64,000 bases of DNA, from the NCBI GenBank assembly GCA_037389465.1, contig JAZARR010000095.1, positions 2,118,001 through 2,182,000 on the forward strand, written 5' to 3'. Source of the stretch: Baylisascaris procyonis. Its lineage: Eukaryota; Nematoda; Chromadorea; Rhabditida; Ascarididae. A program made the translations under genes and the position numbers. The notes under the pieces are model-generated. The model was given only the letters and a program-made list of their open reading frames with translations. It ran no database searches and was not told the DNA's origin. Shown here one piece after another: positions 13,259 through 26,834 of this stretch (its first letter is position 1; each line of letters starts with the position of its first letter).

Positions 13259-16200
13259 GTGAATAAGTAAAATGTACATATACAAATCTTTAAAGCGAAT
13301 TGCAGTATAATAGCGTCATAAGAACACTAGTAAGCACAGCTTCGTTATAGTTCTGCCACCTTTTCACAGTAAATATTCCTGTGTAATTGTTTCACAATTC
13401 TTTTGCAGACAACCATCCTTACCATCCAATCGCATTCAGCCGAAAAGGAAGGAGGATGAAAGTTGGCCTCAAATTATGGGATGTTCAGAAAAGTGATCAG
13501 AAATTAGATGACAAAAATGCACAGTGCAGAATTGGAATTTTCAGGAATATTGAAGGAAATACGACATTCTCGGCACTTTTTTCAATCCAATCAAAGCTAC
13601 CTGCCCAAAAAAAGAATGTTCCACTAATTTTCTTTTCCATACCTGAACTTCATCGTTCAAAAAAAACGATAATTGGCAACATGCCAACAAATGACGTGTT
13701 CGAAAATTATACTCTTCAAATGTGAGACAAAAAATAATACGGCTTAAAAATCTCTGAAAAATTGGATATTGTCTCTATAACGGCATAACAGAGCAAAACG
13801 TCTCTATGTAAAGTGAATATTAAATCAGATACAATTTCGTTGGTGATCGCGATATTATTCATTTCCTCGATCTGGCTGCTGCACAAAACCTGAGTGTATT
13901 ACTACGAATTGGACCGTACATTTGCGCCGAATGGGAAAATGGAGGTCTACCTTGGTGGTTGTTGAAATATTCTACTATCACTATGCGAAGTTCTGATCCT
14001 AAGTGAGGCAGTTTTCGATAGCTTTAATGACATTCGCCCATATTATAAAATCATAAAATTAACTATTCAGATTATTGAAGTTTTCCACTAGATTACGTTA
14101 AATGTTTCTATATTATTTAAGAAAGTAGCAATTTACCTTATTGAGTGGTACTAAGGATCTAATTTGAGGGATCACCTATGCGATTTCATAAAATATTATG
14201 GATTCCAATTTCACCGGTAATAAAACCTCGATAAATTCTGGGAAAAAAATCATTGTTTAGAACACATAAATGAGCGGCTAACTATGTATGGAAAATGATT
14301 ACAAATAATTGCTAAAAATGAATGAGATGTGCAAATTATCTGAGACCTTGACATATTCGATTCTTGAACATCATTACGCACATTCATGAGAGGAAAGTTT
14401 TAATTAAAAGGTTTAGATATAAAAATTTTCTGCGATTTAATAGGTAAATCATTATAAAATTTTCTTCGACCACACAAGAAGTACTGTATAATGCAAATGA
14501 TTCAATTAAGGTGTTATTTTCAAATAGAATAATTATTATTATCATATAAAATCTTGATTTATTATTTTCAGCTTCATAAAAGAAGTGCAACGATGGTGGA
14601 ATGTGTTATTGCCTCGATTTGTACCATATCTAAGGCATAATGGTGGTCCAATTATAATGATACAATTAGAAAATGAATACGGAAGTTATGGATGTGATCG
14701 CAATTATATGCGACAATTGCGAGATCTATCTCGTTCACTGCTTGGCAATAATACAGTATTATTCACAAGTAAGGAAGAGAGTTCATAATTAACTAGAATG
14801 CTGAATACTTTTAGTGATCGTTAGCAATTTAATAAGAACTTTTAAAACACCTGAAACGTAAGAGACTACAGCGCAATATCTCCATTATTTCCATCCAAGC
14901 ACTTAAAAAAGCCTCAATCAAAGACTACAGTTTGTTCAATCTCCGCCAGTATAGCGCAGTTCTGGGAAGTCGTTTGCGCTCCAAACTGAAACCACAAAAT
15001 ATTCAGCGATTTGGAGCAAATTTATAAATTTACTCGAAACCATAAAATCCCCAACTTTGAAGCAGAGCCCTCTTTTTTTAATATCTCTTATCGAGGTTCG
15101 ATTTCCATAAGTAAATGCCGAAAAAAGTGGCTAAGATTCATTTCAAGATATTCGATTTCAAGATTTGATGCTAGCTTGTTAGAGCGATAAAGGTTGCTCG
15201 AACATCCTTCACTGATTGCTGCTCTAAAATAAATTTTGCATGAGATTTTGCATTTGCTGGCGACGTTCCAAGAATGGAGATAATGCTTTGTTACATAGTT
15301 TCTGAATATTTAATAGGAAGGAATTCATCGTTTATATGCAATCGGGATTTGCAGCGATAGCTTAATTCTTAAGATTCTGGTGAAAGTTACCAATGGAAGA
15401 TTATTTATTTTAAATGGGTATGATCGAGGTTGTGAGGTTTTTAAAAAAAAATTTGCCATCCACTTCGAGCCGATTGTGAGATATATTTCATTTTTAACTT
15501 TTTCGTTAAGTAAATGATAAAGGAAAACTACTATAGAGTTAATACCACCTAAAGTAACGAGTAAATGGTTTTAAGAAACCCATCCTCTATCTTCAACCTA
15601 TTTTCCAAAAAATTTCATAGCTCTAACTGCGTTAGTCCTCGAGTTGAAACTATAGGCAGACAGACAGACGGACACACACACATACATATTATTATTATAA
15701 ATACATATAAATATCGTCATCATTAAATGGATTTGCAACGGAAAATTTGAAAGCAAAACGTAGAAAACCTAACAATTCAAAAAGTGTCATAAATTCGAGG
15801 AGAATATCATAGAAGTGATTAACTGACATAAAAATCAAGTTCTGACGTGAACATATCATAACAGTGAAGTGTGTTATAGTGATCATAACAATGAGGTGTG
15901 TTATGGCGAATTTCTTGCGTTATCCGAATCATTTCCTATTAAAAAATTTTATGAATTGTCTGAATTTTCCTTCGATAAAAAGTTTTAGATTAATATATTA
16001 GCATATTTTCAAGGTGACAGTTTAAAAAATTTTCAAACAATGACATGTAAAAATGCAATGAATTTAACTCGACGGTATATTTGTGTAATATAAATACAAA
16101 TATCAATTGCTGGGCTAATTTTTGTTAATATTTTATTTACAGCCGATGAGCATGTTTTATTTGCAGCCGATGCAGCAACATTGCTTTCTTGTGGGCATAT

Positions 16201-19200
16201 CGATGGAACGTTTGCAACCATCGATTTTGGCTCGTTGAAATCAATTGCTATAGCTGAATCCATCTTCCGCCAACAAAATCTTTACAACAACAATGGTATA
16301 AGCAAGGAATTTTATTCTAGCATAAAGTTTATTTAATGTTGGCAAGTTTTATTCAAAGGGAAAATTCAAGCTGGAAATAACCATCACGAAAATGCAAAAG
16401 AAATATGCACAAGGAACACCGTTTCCCGGAAATGAGGCATTTCCCCGAAAAGGAAGGAAAATGTTTTAGGAGTAGAAAGGATTGGCAAAAACGTATATGT
16501 CGACGAATTTATCGCTTTTTTTCAATCAACCTAAATCCGTTTGATTTGAGCTTCCTCTCATCGTTTATTATACCGATGAAATTAGCAGGCCCTCTAAACG
16601 CCGGAAGCATATCTTCAATATGCAATGAAACAACAATCATAGCGAGAGAAATAATATAAGCCGTTGCTTTGCCGAAGAAAAGAGATGGAGAAGGATTTTA
16701 GGCGAGGGAAAGGGGATTTGGCACGGATATTCGAAGACGTGAAACAGGGGGATTCGTTTAGTATAGTGAACGAAACTGATGAAGAAGCTGTGACATCAAT
16801 CCTATAGAATATTTATTTCATATAATTTTTTAAAGTTTACATTCGCAAAGCACAATATGATAACATCATGTCGGTGTGTTTGTTTGTCTGTCTGACTGCG
16901 TCTTCAATTGGGGAACAATGAGAACGTACTTATAAAATTTGATCGATGCAATCAACGCGTTCTGAACGATTTCTATCGAATTTGCAACACTACAAGATCT
17001 CTAGTAAATTCATTGATGCGAAAAAGATATGCGCTCAGTGATTAAAATGTGATATACGCGTAGATAGATTGCGTTTTACATCTATCGTTTCAAGTGAACA
17101 GAAAACTTTGAACGAGCAACTAGTTCAAAAAAAAAGAAAGCGATGCATTTTTGAGGTGTTTTATTATTTTCTGGCTAATTTTGAGAATGATTAATCTTAT
17201 CAGCGATATGATAAGAGTGATAATTTCAATTCGGGAGCCAATGGAGCTTAAGTGAGAAATATGAGCGTTATAGCTAAAACCGGAAAGAGCAGAAATCGGA
17301 GAATCACAGCTATTGGCTAAAAAGTGAGAAGCCGGAAAAGCGATGGACTGCATCAGCAAATTTATAAAATACTTCTAGAGGCATTTTTATATTTGAAGAA
17401 ACTAACAAATCAGTTAGAGATGCGAAAATTTTTCTCCATAAAAAGTGAGAAATACTCAAGAGTATCCGAAAACCGACAAAGGTGGAATATTCTTCCTGCT
17501 CTCTTTTCTCTCATGGAATATCTGAATAAATTTATCGTCAATGTGCAATTTTTATTTAAGAAATCTAAATTGAGACGTTCTAAAGTGCCCAATCACAGAG
17601 TGCAAGCAATTTTTATGCGGCTATGGAAATGAAAATGAGCAAAAGAAAACAATTATATTGTTGTTAGCATGATGATTATTTTCTCTTTCATAATAATCGG
17701 AAATGCCGAATATATCTAAGTTCTACTCGATGTTTATGAATATTAATTATCCGAGATAATTTAATGACTGTTGAGGAGGGCCGAATGTGAATTCGGAATA
17801 TTATCCGGGTTGGTTCTCTACGTGGGGAGCTCCGGAGCCATACCACTCGAATATCGAAGAAATCGCTCGTATGTTCAATATGATGCTATCAATGAATGCG
17901 TCATTCAATTATTATATGTTTCACGGTGGAACAAATTTTGGTTTTTGGAATGGTGCCGAAAGTTATGCAGCAGTAAGTATCAATTCATTTCTTTTCGAAA
18001 AGATTCACCATAAAGTTTTATTGACAGCCGTAAAGTCTTTATTGATACACTGTTATCAACAAAAGATGTAGAAAAACTTCCGGAATACACTCGTACGGAT
18101 GTTGATTAAATTAAAAAACTTCAAAAAAGCGAAATCTGTCGCTATGAAAATTCAGTTTATAACATGATTTTCAGCTTTCTTCTCTATGCCTATTAATGCT
18201 TTTTCGATATTAAAGTGTACATGCTATAGTCTAGCAAATTGAACATAAAATTCATAATTTAGCACTCGATCTTTAACAGTGAGCTATATATTTAGTGAGC
18301 TTTTGGAATTTATGTTTTTATTCATATGCACGCTGTGAAAATATACAATCAACGTTCATTACCTGTTTTGATTAAGCCACATTAACGCGACACCTTTCTG
18401 AACGTGTCTTTGATGTTTTTGTTATTGACCATTCGTATTGTTGATGCTTTATCTTATTGAATTTTAATAGCATATTGCTACCATGATGTAATTGACGCAA
18501 ATTGCAAGGGTCTTTTGGCCGAAATGGGCAATGATAGAAATGGCTGTTCACTTGTGCCTGTGATAGAAATGTCTGTCTACTAAGTACCTTAGGCTATGCG
18601 ACCAGTGGCTATTAAATGCGTCGATTTGTGGCACTTATCGAAAATATTTAATTCATCGAAGGAACGCTTCTTTTACTCTAATTCGATTGGTACTTAGAGA
18701 TGCCCTTTAGTTTTCATAAAAAATGGAGTATTCAATTTAAAAAAAAAGAGGTATTCAACTCCATAAATCTCTAATTATAAAGTTTTTTTGAGGTGACCAC
18801 TTCGTATGACTATTTTGCTCCGTTAACCGAGAGTGGTGACATTACCGATGCTTACACAATCATACACGATCTTATTGCGAATATCACCGATTGGCCTAAT
18901 CGGCCAGCTGAACAACTTCCGCCTTCAAGCAGGTATATTTGCATTGCCTTACAGAACATTTTCCACAACGAGACTAGGATGGCATTCAAGAAAAAAAACA
19001 TTCATTCAAATATTCAAAAAAGTTGCTTATTCGAAGGACACGGTTGGATGGTAGTGATCTATGGGATAACTTCCGGAAATTTGAAGGCTAGGAAAAATAA
19101 AGTTTATCCGCTTATCACAATATCCAAGCAATAAAAATCAATTGTGATAAATGATAATGTCACAATAAAACATAGAATGAAATATTTCACTCTAAAATTT

Positions 19201-22200
19201 CTTTTATGAACGGTTACTTCACCAATTATATTGTGTTATATATTCGATTAGAAATCAAAGCGTTGAGAGGGATTCAGACGATTTTCTTTCAAAGTTTCAT
19301 TTTTAATTCCTAATTTTGAACGAAAATGAATTACTATGGATAGAATATAGGAAGAATTTATTAAAATCTTCTCGGCTTCAACTTATTTGATATTAAGAGG
19401 GTTTTGCTGTGTGGCCCTAGAGAAGTCCGCTAATGAGCCAAACATAAAGAAGCATTTATGGCACTTAGAGAAGCAAAGTCAACGATCCATCCCAACTAGT
19501 GAACAATGAAATGAGTATCCAACTTATTATATTCTTCGCTAATTGACACAAGGAACTGTTCTAAAAAAACCCATTTTCCGTTTTAGTGGGCCAACTCTAC
19601 CACCAGCCATTTCCGCCATTCCACCATAGAATCCACCCCGCTATAACTTGTGCCGAATGAATTAGTTCTAAAATCTATGATATTATGCACCAAAGATGAC
19701 AGTTATGCATACTTTTCAACGTTAAAATAAAGAGCTCATATACACTATGAAAAAGCTATTAGAACGCATAGACCTGTGGCGGAAATGACTGGGCATAATT
19801 TTTGACCTGAAAGTGTGGAAAGATTTTTTCATAGTTGAAAAGATTTTTTTATATATTTAAAAAGGTTTTTTTACATCAAGCATTTGGCACTGCCACTTTA
19901 CCTATATCATTGAAAACATAATAGAAATGAAATATTTACGTATATTTGCTTTTCATGAAAATCGCTTATGGGGAGATCGAAATGCGAAGAATTGGCTCGG
20001 TGCTTTCACTCTATGATGGCATATCGACGGCGGCACGATGTTTTATATCTGCCCGTCCGTTAACGTTTGAGCAAATTAATTTCCCTTATGGCTATGTTAT
20101 ATATAGTACCACCATTCCTAGAGGTAGCGTCCTTGATGGTTCGAATATCAGAGATTTTGGTTATATCTTCATCGATGGTACCTATCAGGTAGGGTAATAC
20201 CTTTGAATTTATAGTTCTAAAACTACTTTTTGAGAAGAAAGTTAGATGGTGTGTGTTGCCCTCTATAAAACTATACATCAATATTTTTCTAGCCGAACTT
20301 TTAATACAAAAATGTTTTTTCTAGTCTTCAAAATACTTGTTTCATGGCCTTTTTTGGGAATGGAGCTTTCCCATATTGTGGACGATTATAGTACTTCCGA
20401 CTAAGTACTGACTAAAAATCAAGCATTTTACAATAACAGATTAAAGTAACCTATTGGTGAACGCATAATTACTCTCAATGCTTTTCTTACTGAGATTCTC
20501 ACTGGTAAAGCTATAGCCTCAATGAGAATATTACGATCTTGAATTTCTATAGTCATATTATTCATTCGTTCACCTTTTGAATCCTTTAAAAAAAATAAAA
20601 TCGAATTTATTAGAAAACAATAAAAATTGAAAACTATTGCCATCAAATAGAAATAAACAAAGTCCAGCCGATAATATCTCTATGAAATTTGCATAATTAA
20701 AAAAAAAAATTTCATATTATCTGCGCTAAATTTTAAACAATCAAAATTAGCTAAAATATATTTAATTAAAGGGTGTAATCTCACCGAATTATATGCCTAA
20801 CGCACGTTCGAAACTTCGATTGAAATTCGTTGAAAATGGCTCTATTATGAAAATTATTGTTGAAAATCGTGGCCGACAAACTTATCCGACGACTAACGAT
20901 CCAAAGGTTTTTTTACCATTTGCTAATTTATTTTTTTTATTTTTTTAAAAGATATTCATAAAGTTTTCTCTCGTCGATTCTTACCATAAAAGTTTATTAA
21001 ATCTCTTGAAAGATTATTCCAAAAGTGTATTACTGGAAATTCTTGATATATATAAGATGATAACATTTAATCTTTTATCAACTGATAAAAGAGATAATTC
21101 TATGAGTGAATCAATTTTTTTACCTAAAATTTGCTCCACTCATAATAGATGATGACTAAAACTTAGAATATAAACTTAGCCTTTGCCTATTAGAATAGTT
21201 TATATGCAGATTTTGTGAATCGTTTAGTTAACTTCGCTTATTGATTTGCATCAAAGAATTTTGCATATATTCGCAAATACAACACTGACCATAAATAGTT
21301 TTATTGATGATTTTCGTGAAATTTTTAAATAAAAACTAATTAAGTGTAATTCTCTTCGAAGAATTTATATTTTTTTTTAAATAGAGATATATGGATATTC
21401 ACATTTAGCATCCATAATTCCTGCAATATTTCAACTTAGAAGTTTAAAAATTGGTCAATATTTCATTTTTTAAAATTATTTTATTCCAATGACCATTATT
21501 TTTCATAATTTTTTTGATATTTTTCAAAAAAAAACTTTCATGGAGTAATAAACGGAGAGATCTTTAAGAATTATTAAAAATGCTCAAGTTTATTTTCATT
21601 TAATTTTAAAAAAATTGAAATTTCTTAAGGGAATTGTTGGAGATGTATTTATTGATGGAATCGCGTTAAGAAATTGGACAATATGCGGAGTAGATCTCGA
21701 ATTGTTACAACGATCTTGGCGTCATCTCAACGTTGAAGTAAAAAAAAAGAATTTTATTAATTCTATAAGCGAATTGCCCATTTATGTGGGAATTTTTCTT
21801 TTCAAGTACCTCAAAGCTTATATCTCAATGCAATCTCGAATAATTATCATATTCTTATATTACTTGCATAATCAACATTAAAACTATATTACCACATCAG
21901 TGCAAATGCTCTTAATACAGCTTCACGCTATTATTTATTGAATTTAGATAATATAAAAAATCATTCATTTTTACAGAATAAATCAACGTTTCAATCTGGC
22001 GATATATTCATTGGAGAATTCACAACGAGTGAAATTGCCGATACTTATTTAGAGCCTCTTGATTGGGGTAAAGGAGTCGCATTTATTAACAGCTTTAATA
22101 TTGGCAAATATTGGCCTAGCGCTGGCCCACAAGTTTGTCTTCAATTTATTTTTGTTTGATTTATTTTCATTAAGAGTAAGCGGAAGTCATACATCGGAAT

Positions 22201-22855
22201 TTCTTTAAGCAATAATCAAATTTCAAAGGTATATTTATGAAGATTTAATTTCCAACTATGAGAGATGCGAAAATTTTTTTTAGAAGATCCCGCTAATCTA
22301 TTTTTTTTTAAATTCTATTACTCTCAAGTAATTCGGCTAAAAACTTTTCAATATTTTTTTCACCATAACTGCAACTTTCTTTTTCGCGAATAACTGCGAT
22401 ATCGATCAATCAAATTTCATTTGGCGGAAATTTTAAAAAATTTCAATATATTTTTTGCATAATTTTGAAAAATTTTTACAAATATACTAATCATAATTAA
22501 TCACATTTAATTCTTGCTATTACGTACATTCATTTCACTTCCCATAATTACTAGTCGAATTGCTCGTAGTATCGAATATCTATAATGCGTTGCATAATTT
22601 TTTATTCCAATTTTAGGTATTTCGATAAAATAATAGATAGAGAAGATATTGAAAAAATAATATTTACTTCAGGTGACACTTTATGTTCCAAAACCATTGC
22701 TGAATACGACAAATGTGGTGATACTTATTGAATTCGAATCAATTCCCATTAAATGCGCAACAAATCCACAAAAGTGTCGCGTTCGATTTGTCGATAAACC
22801 TACGTATAGAACGCGAAATAAGAGAATGAACTCACTATTGCGGAAGCAACTTTAA
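10751..22855 (+). CDS. GLB1: Beta-galactosidase, lysosomal type (glycoside hydrolase family 35)
   Basis: Hydrolyses terminal beta-galactose from glycans and glycolipids in the lysosome or after secretion. Exons: 10751-10875, 12579-12716, 13829-14002, 14572-14768, 16167-16295 (or from 16143), 17779-17972 (or from 17776), 18793-18932, 19957-20188, 20772-20906, 21630-21737, 21977-22132, 22673-22855; phases match and give 636 aa, close to human GLB1 (677). Residues 1-21 look like a signal peptide ([10 protein letters not shown] core). Family motifs in order: [45 protein letters not shown] (acid/base Glu about 181), VNSEYYPGW (nucleophile Glu about 261), [46 protein letters not shown] and the C-terminal RFVDKPTY. 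All catalytic motifs are intact. Exon 8 has no AG acceptor (see 19955-19956) and exon 5 has a duplicated acceptor. Named bgal-1-like in worms, from memory. Confidence 0.95.
11103..11455. repeat. 45-bp tandem repeat, 8 copies, in GLB1 intron 1
   Basis: GATTGCAATCGTGC recurs at 11103, 11147, 11192, 11237, 11282, 11327, 11372 and 11417: the first period is 44 bases, then an almost perfect 45. Each unit contains complementary halves (GATTGCAAT and ATTGCAATC), so single strands can fold into hairpins. Because 45 is divisible by 3, open frames of 104-148 codons appear on both strands; these are repeat artefacts, not genes. The last copy is degenerate. Confidence 0.95.
13175..13270. repeat. (AAAT)n tetranucleotide repeat
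   Basis: Two blocks of AAAT/AATA repeats separated by a short degenerate stretch, in GLB1 intron 2. Confidence 0.9.
16141..16166 (+). promoter_or_regulatory. Duplicated in-frame 3' splice sites before GLB1 exon 5
   Basis: The sequence TTATTTACAGCCGATG is followed 24 bases later by TTATTTGCAGCCGATG. Both CAG acceptors keep the phase-1 frame. The downstream one (exon from 16167) gives [11 protein letters not shown], which fits the family; the upstream one adds eight residues (DEHVLFAA after TT). Confidence 0.7.
19955..19956 (+). promoter_or_regulatory. Apparent non-AG (AT) 3' splice site of GLB1 exon 8
   Basis: The conserved KIAYG start of exon 8 is preceded by TTTTCAT where TTTTCAG is expected. 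There is an in-frame stop at 19928-19930 and no AG dinucleotide between it and 19957. Phase 2 from exon 7 (AG) plus the G at 19957 regenerates an Arg codon perfectly, so the junction position is well supported although the dinucleotide is wrong. Confidence 0.6.
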
Positions 22856-22877
22856 TGTTATTTATTATTTACTCTGA

Positions 22878-22883
22878 AATAAA
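22878..22883 (+). terminator. Polyadenylation signal AATAAA of GLB1
   Basis: AATAAA lies 23 bases after the GLB1 stop codon and is followed by a T-rich stretch. Confidence 0.6.
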
Positions 22884-25800
22884 CTTTTTTACTTACAAAA
22901 AACCGTCCAATGACTTTCGCTCTTCTCTTGTTTGTTTAGGACTATAGTTGTCTATTGATGGCAATGATCTCTCCTCAGAAGTTATGTTCTTACGACAATA
23001 GAAACGCATCGAAAGGTCACAATTTTCGAATGACGTCATGAATATTTCAATATGTACAATTGCCTTGAGGAGAAGCAATGCATATATGCCAAGAGAATTG
23101 CATTCATTCGATGGCAGATGTAATAAATCCCCCATTTATGTGCTTTTAGAAATTTGCATTCGCAAAACTCATCATTCAACCGTAAGGTCTTTGTGTATAT
23201 CTTAGTTGTAATGAGCGGTTTCTACTTGGGGGATCACTGAGGGCAAGATTACAAAGATATTATGGGTTGAATTCATCGATCATCCTTCATTACGATCTAT
23301 CCTCTTCGAGTTGGTTAAATAGAGATGTGATCCAATTACCTAAATATATGATGGTATCACCTCAAAAAACTTTTTCATTTGTTGGCGAATCATAAATTTG
23401 GCTAGTCAAATAAGCGTGACGCAAAAAAGCACATAACGTGCCAGCCCCTCGGGGTATGCTTCTCAATTTAATGCAGCGTTCTCATCGGTTCAACCTTAAA
23501 GACCCATCAATTTGGCCATAAAAGTTCAGACTGTTTCCGCTTGCGTTTATACTATTGTCAATTGCCGGACATTTCTTCTCATGCGCTTTTACAAATTTGC
23601 GTTTGCATCGGCCAAAGCGGCATGAATCAAAAAATTTCTTGCTAGCGAAACATCAGATTCTATTGTTAGCCTTTGAATCATATCACCCCTCGACAAAAAA
23701 ATCCTTCCAAAACAAGTCAATTTCCTTGTACAGAAATCCTATACAGGTTAAACCCTCTACATATCATGTCATATTCCTAAGAAAGAACTACTATTATGAA
23801 TAATAAATGATCAATGCATAAGTAATATTGAAAAAATTTTAAAAATAATTCATTGACGGCGGATATTATTTCACAGAATCTCACATGAAATAGCTTGCAA
23901 AATGCGGACACAAGAGCGATTATACAATTGAGTGAATCAAGATACCCCAACAGTTGCGCAAAATAGAAAACAGGTAACTACAATCACATAAACATTTAAA
24001 AAAAAAAAGAAAGAAACAGGCATGAACGACCTGATTTTGGGATGTTATATTTTAGATTTAGATTCCTTGGAATATCCCTTGAAATATATTGTAATATCTC
24101 TTAGTCAGTCATACCTTCGAATGGAAAACACCTTTTTATGCTAATCATGGTGAGTTATAAAAAATGTATCCAGGCGTATAATATTTACCTTTCAAATATA
24201 ATTCAGATCGTATCATCCGTTACAAATAATCTCGAAAAAAGAAACAAAAAGAGAGAGGGAAGAGGGATATGAAAAAAAAGCGAATTCACAAACATGAGGC
24301 GAATACAAGAAATAAAAGTTTACAACAAAAGAAAAAATAATATTGACCCCAATAGTGGACACCAATGCATAACCAAACGATAACCTAATGACCTGTCTAT
24401 ACCACCGAATATACAGTTTCAAAAGGAATCCCAAACCTCCTGTACTAGAAGGAGATGTACCCGGTGTATCACATCCTTCATATAATTACACCCATTTACG
24501 CAAAAACTCCATATAAAGATGACTGTTTTTAATGTGGACACAAGATCGTCAACATCGACTACCAGCGGCGCTGAGACATCCTTCCCAGAGAATCATTTCA
24601 AACGAATCGCCAAATATCAATAGGTTAATGAAGCTCATAAATAATACAACTAAAATGAAACGCTACTTTGCCCATTCTAATTTCCATACCAAGCAATAAT
24701 CCTTAGGAAAGAAAACAACGAAAAAAGATATGGCAGAAAAGGGAATCTGTATGAAGAGTGGCTTATCTATCTATATATCTATATCTAAGATTTATCTAGA
24801 TTTATATGTCTATGTCTAGATATGTCTAAATATATATCTAAGATAGATATATATTTAGACATATCTAAGATTTAGCAGCTATTTCACATGCCCTTGATGT
24901 TACTATCATAGAGCAATCTAAAAGATGGGTTTCGAATGCTTACAGAACGGTGCAATTTCGATGTTCGTCATAACAACTTTTTTTTTTTGTAGATACATTT
25001 TCGCATATGCACATCGATATCAGCAATCCAAAATCAGTGTAAAAAGAAACAATGAAAGCGTACCGTATCACCACCCTCACTAACCCTCTGATGAACCTAT
25101 CAATAACACTTTAATAAATCTGAAGTAATCCCAAAACCACTCATCCACTTCATCATAAAACGATCCCACTCATATTTCCTAGTATATAAATTAGCACAAT
25201 ATATACATAGAGACACCTATACCCTTCGTACCTTTAGCAATAGACACCATCGCACCCGTTGAAATTTTTAACCGAAAATATCCCACAAAACAGCATCTCG
25301 TGTCACTTCAATAAAACATTATTTTCATCAAACAAAGCAATGCATTATATGAAAAATAAATAGACACATAATCAACACAACGCCACACAAAAGCCAACCA
25401 GTAATCCTCTCACGACAAATTCTTAATCCAAAAAGTAATCCCTCCCTCTCTCTTCCCCCCATCCCCTAATACCTCATCAACTCCCCTCTCTCTTCCCTCT
25501 CCCCTCTCTAATATCTCACAGGTAATGCGCTATCTTTTCGTCGCTAATGAAATGAAGGAACATATCCTTGTTTCGCCATTGAAAATAACCACCTTAACAC
25601 CAATAAGATCCTTTTATCCGATGGTTCTTCAAACAAAAAATGTATTGATAAAGAATTTCAGAAAACCTCTCTTTGCCCAAAAAGGCAAAAGCGACCGGTA
25701 CAAGACTCAACCTGAAATGCGCTTTTGTCCACCTTTCAAATCTCATCTCTAAAATGGAAAACATCACCCAAATCACATGTAAAGAGAAAAAGCAAAATAC

Positions 25801-26834
25801 CTGTGAATTACACCTAAACATATATACAAATGAATGAAAATATGCGCACCGTGGGTATAAAACTGGTAGAACCGTCATAAAGTATTATCCTCGAAGCATA
25901 GGAATATGGCAGCGATCGCACCATAGGATAGGGGATTGTTCACCGTTACCACATGCTTGGTCACATCTGCAATAATTAACTTAGAAATACGAATGAACAT
26001 ATATCTCCAAACATCAGAGAGAATAGATCACATAGTGTCTCCAATGAATTCAGACCATAACGTATTAGGCAAGCGAAGAGAAGGAGAGAGAATGGACGCG
26101 AAATCTCGATCCCTTCGCATTTAATCGAAAATTTTCAAGCCTTAGACAATTTTTAGAAAACTTCATACTCTATAAAACAATACGTAAAACGTTCACCTAC
26201 TTCCATCGGTGCAGTTTTTATTTCCACCTGAAATTGCAAAACTTCAAAGCCTTAAGTCCCAGTTACCAAGACAACAACCTTTTCTGCAAAACATGGGTAT
26301 GTGCCCCTCCACTCTAATCCAATCAGGGGAAGGTCTCCTGCTGCCAGCAACTATCCAAAACTGTCATCATCACCTGAAAGCTCCAAACTGGAGGTCGGGG
26401 CTGGTGATGGCTTCCTTACATATACATCTCACCAGCAACTCCCGGATCCGATAAACTTATATAAAGTCACAACAAGCTATCAAAGTGCTCAGTGTAACTG
26501 TACCGATGGAACTTCAAGGAAGCAGGGAAATAACAGAATTTTATTGATCTCAAGCCTTTCAAGCTCAGGCACAAGCAACTCTCGTTCACCCAAAAGCAAC
26601 AAACAGATGGAGTCGACCACTTAATCATCTCTACCAAAAAATCAAAAAAAGGCTCCACTGCCAGTACTTTTCCAACCTTCCAGCCAACACCTGGTGTGTT
26701 CTTAACAATACACTTATCAATAAATGCAAATATAAAAAAGCATGCTCTATAGCCGTATTCGAAACGTGTCCACTTAAAATACAGAGTTTCAACCATGAAT
26801 GGAAAAAAAATTTAAATAGGCAAAAACAAACAAA
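22884..26834. other. Convergent 3' region between GLB1 and MATH-BTB
   Basis: No gene recognised. From about 23.7 kb the plus strand becomes A/C-rich and G-poor, as it is across the MATH-BTB gene, which hints that the MATH-BTB 3' untranslated region is long. Minus-strand AATAAA candidates lie at 26545-26540 and 26222-26217. A polypyrimidine tract occupies 25436-25510. The several 60-109 codon open frames at 25.5-26.8 kb overlap each other on both strands and look non-coding. Confidence 0.5.
24818..24866. repeat. Inverted repeat, 22-bp arms, 5-bp spacer
   Basis: AGATATGTCTAAATATATAT begins the left arm (24818-24839) and its perfect reverse complement forms 24845-24866. It sits in a wider TATC/TATA-rich tract (24760-24870) between the convergent GLB1 and MATH-BTB genes. 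Confidence 0.9.

Noticed and set aside
15090..15112. GGTTCGATTTCC resembling a tRNA B box
   Set aside because: No A box or foldable acceptor and anticodon stems upstream.
26209..26796. Overlapping open frames on both strands (81-109 codons)
   Set aside because: They lie just beyond the MATH-BTB stop, overlap one another in different frames, show no motifs, and fit a moderately GC-rich 3' untranslated region.
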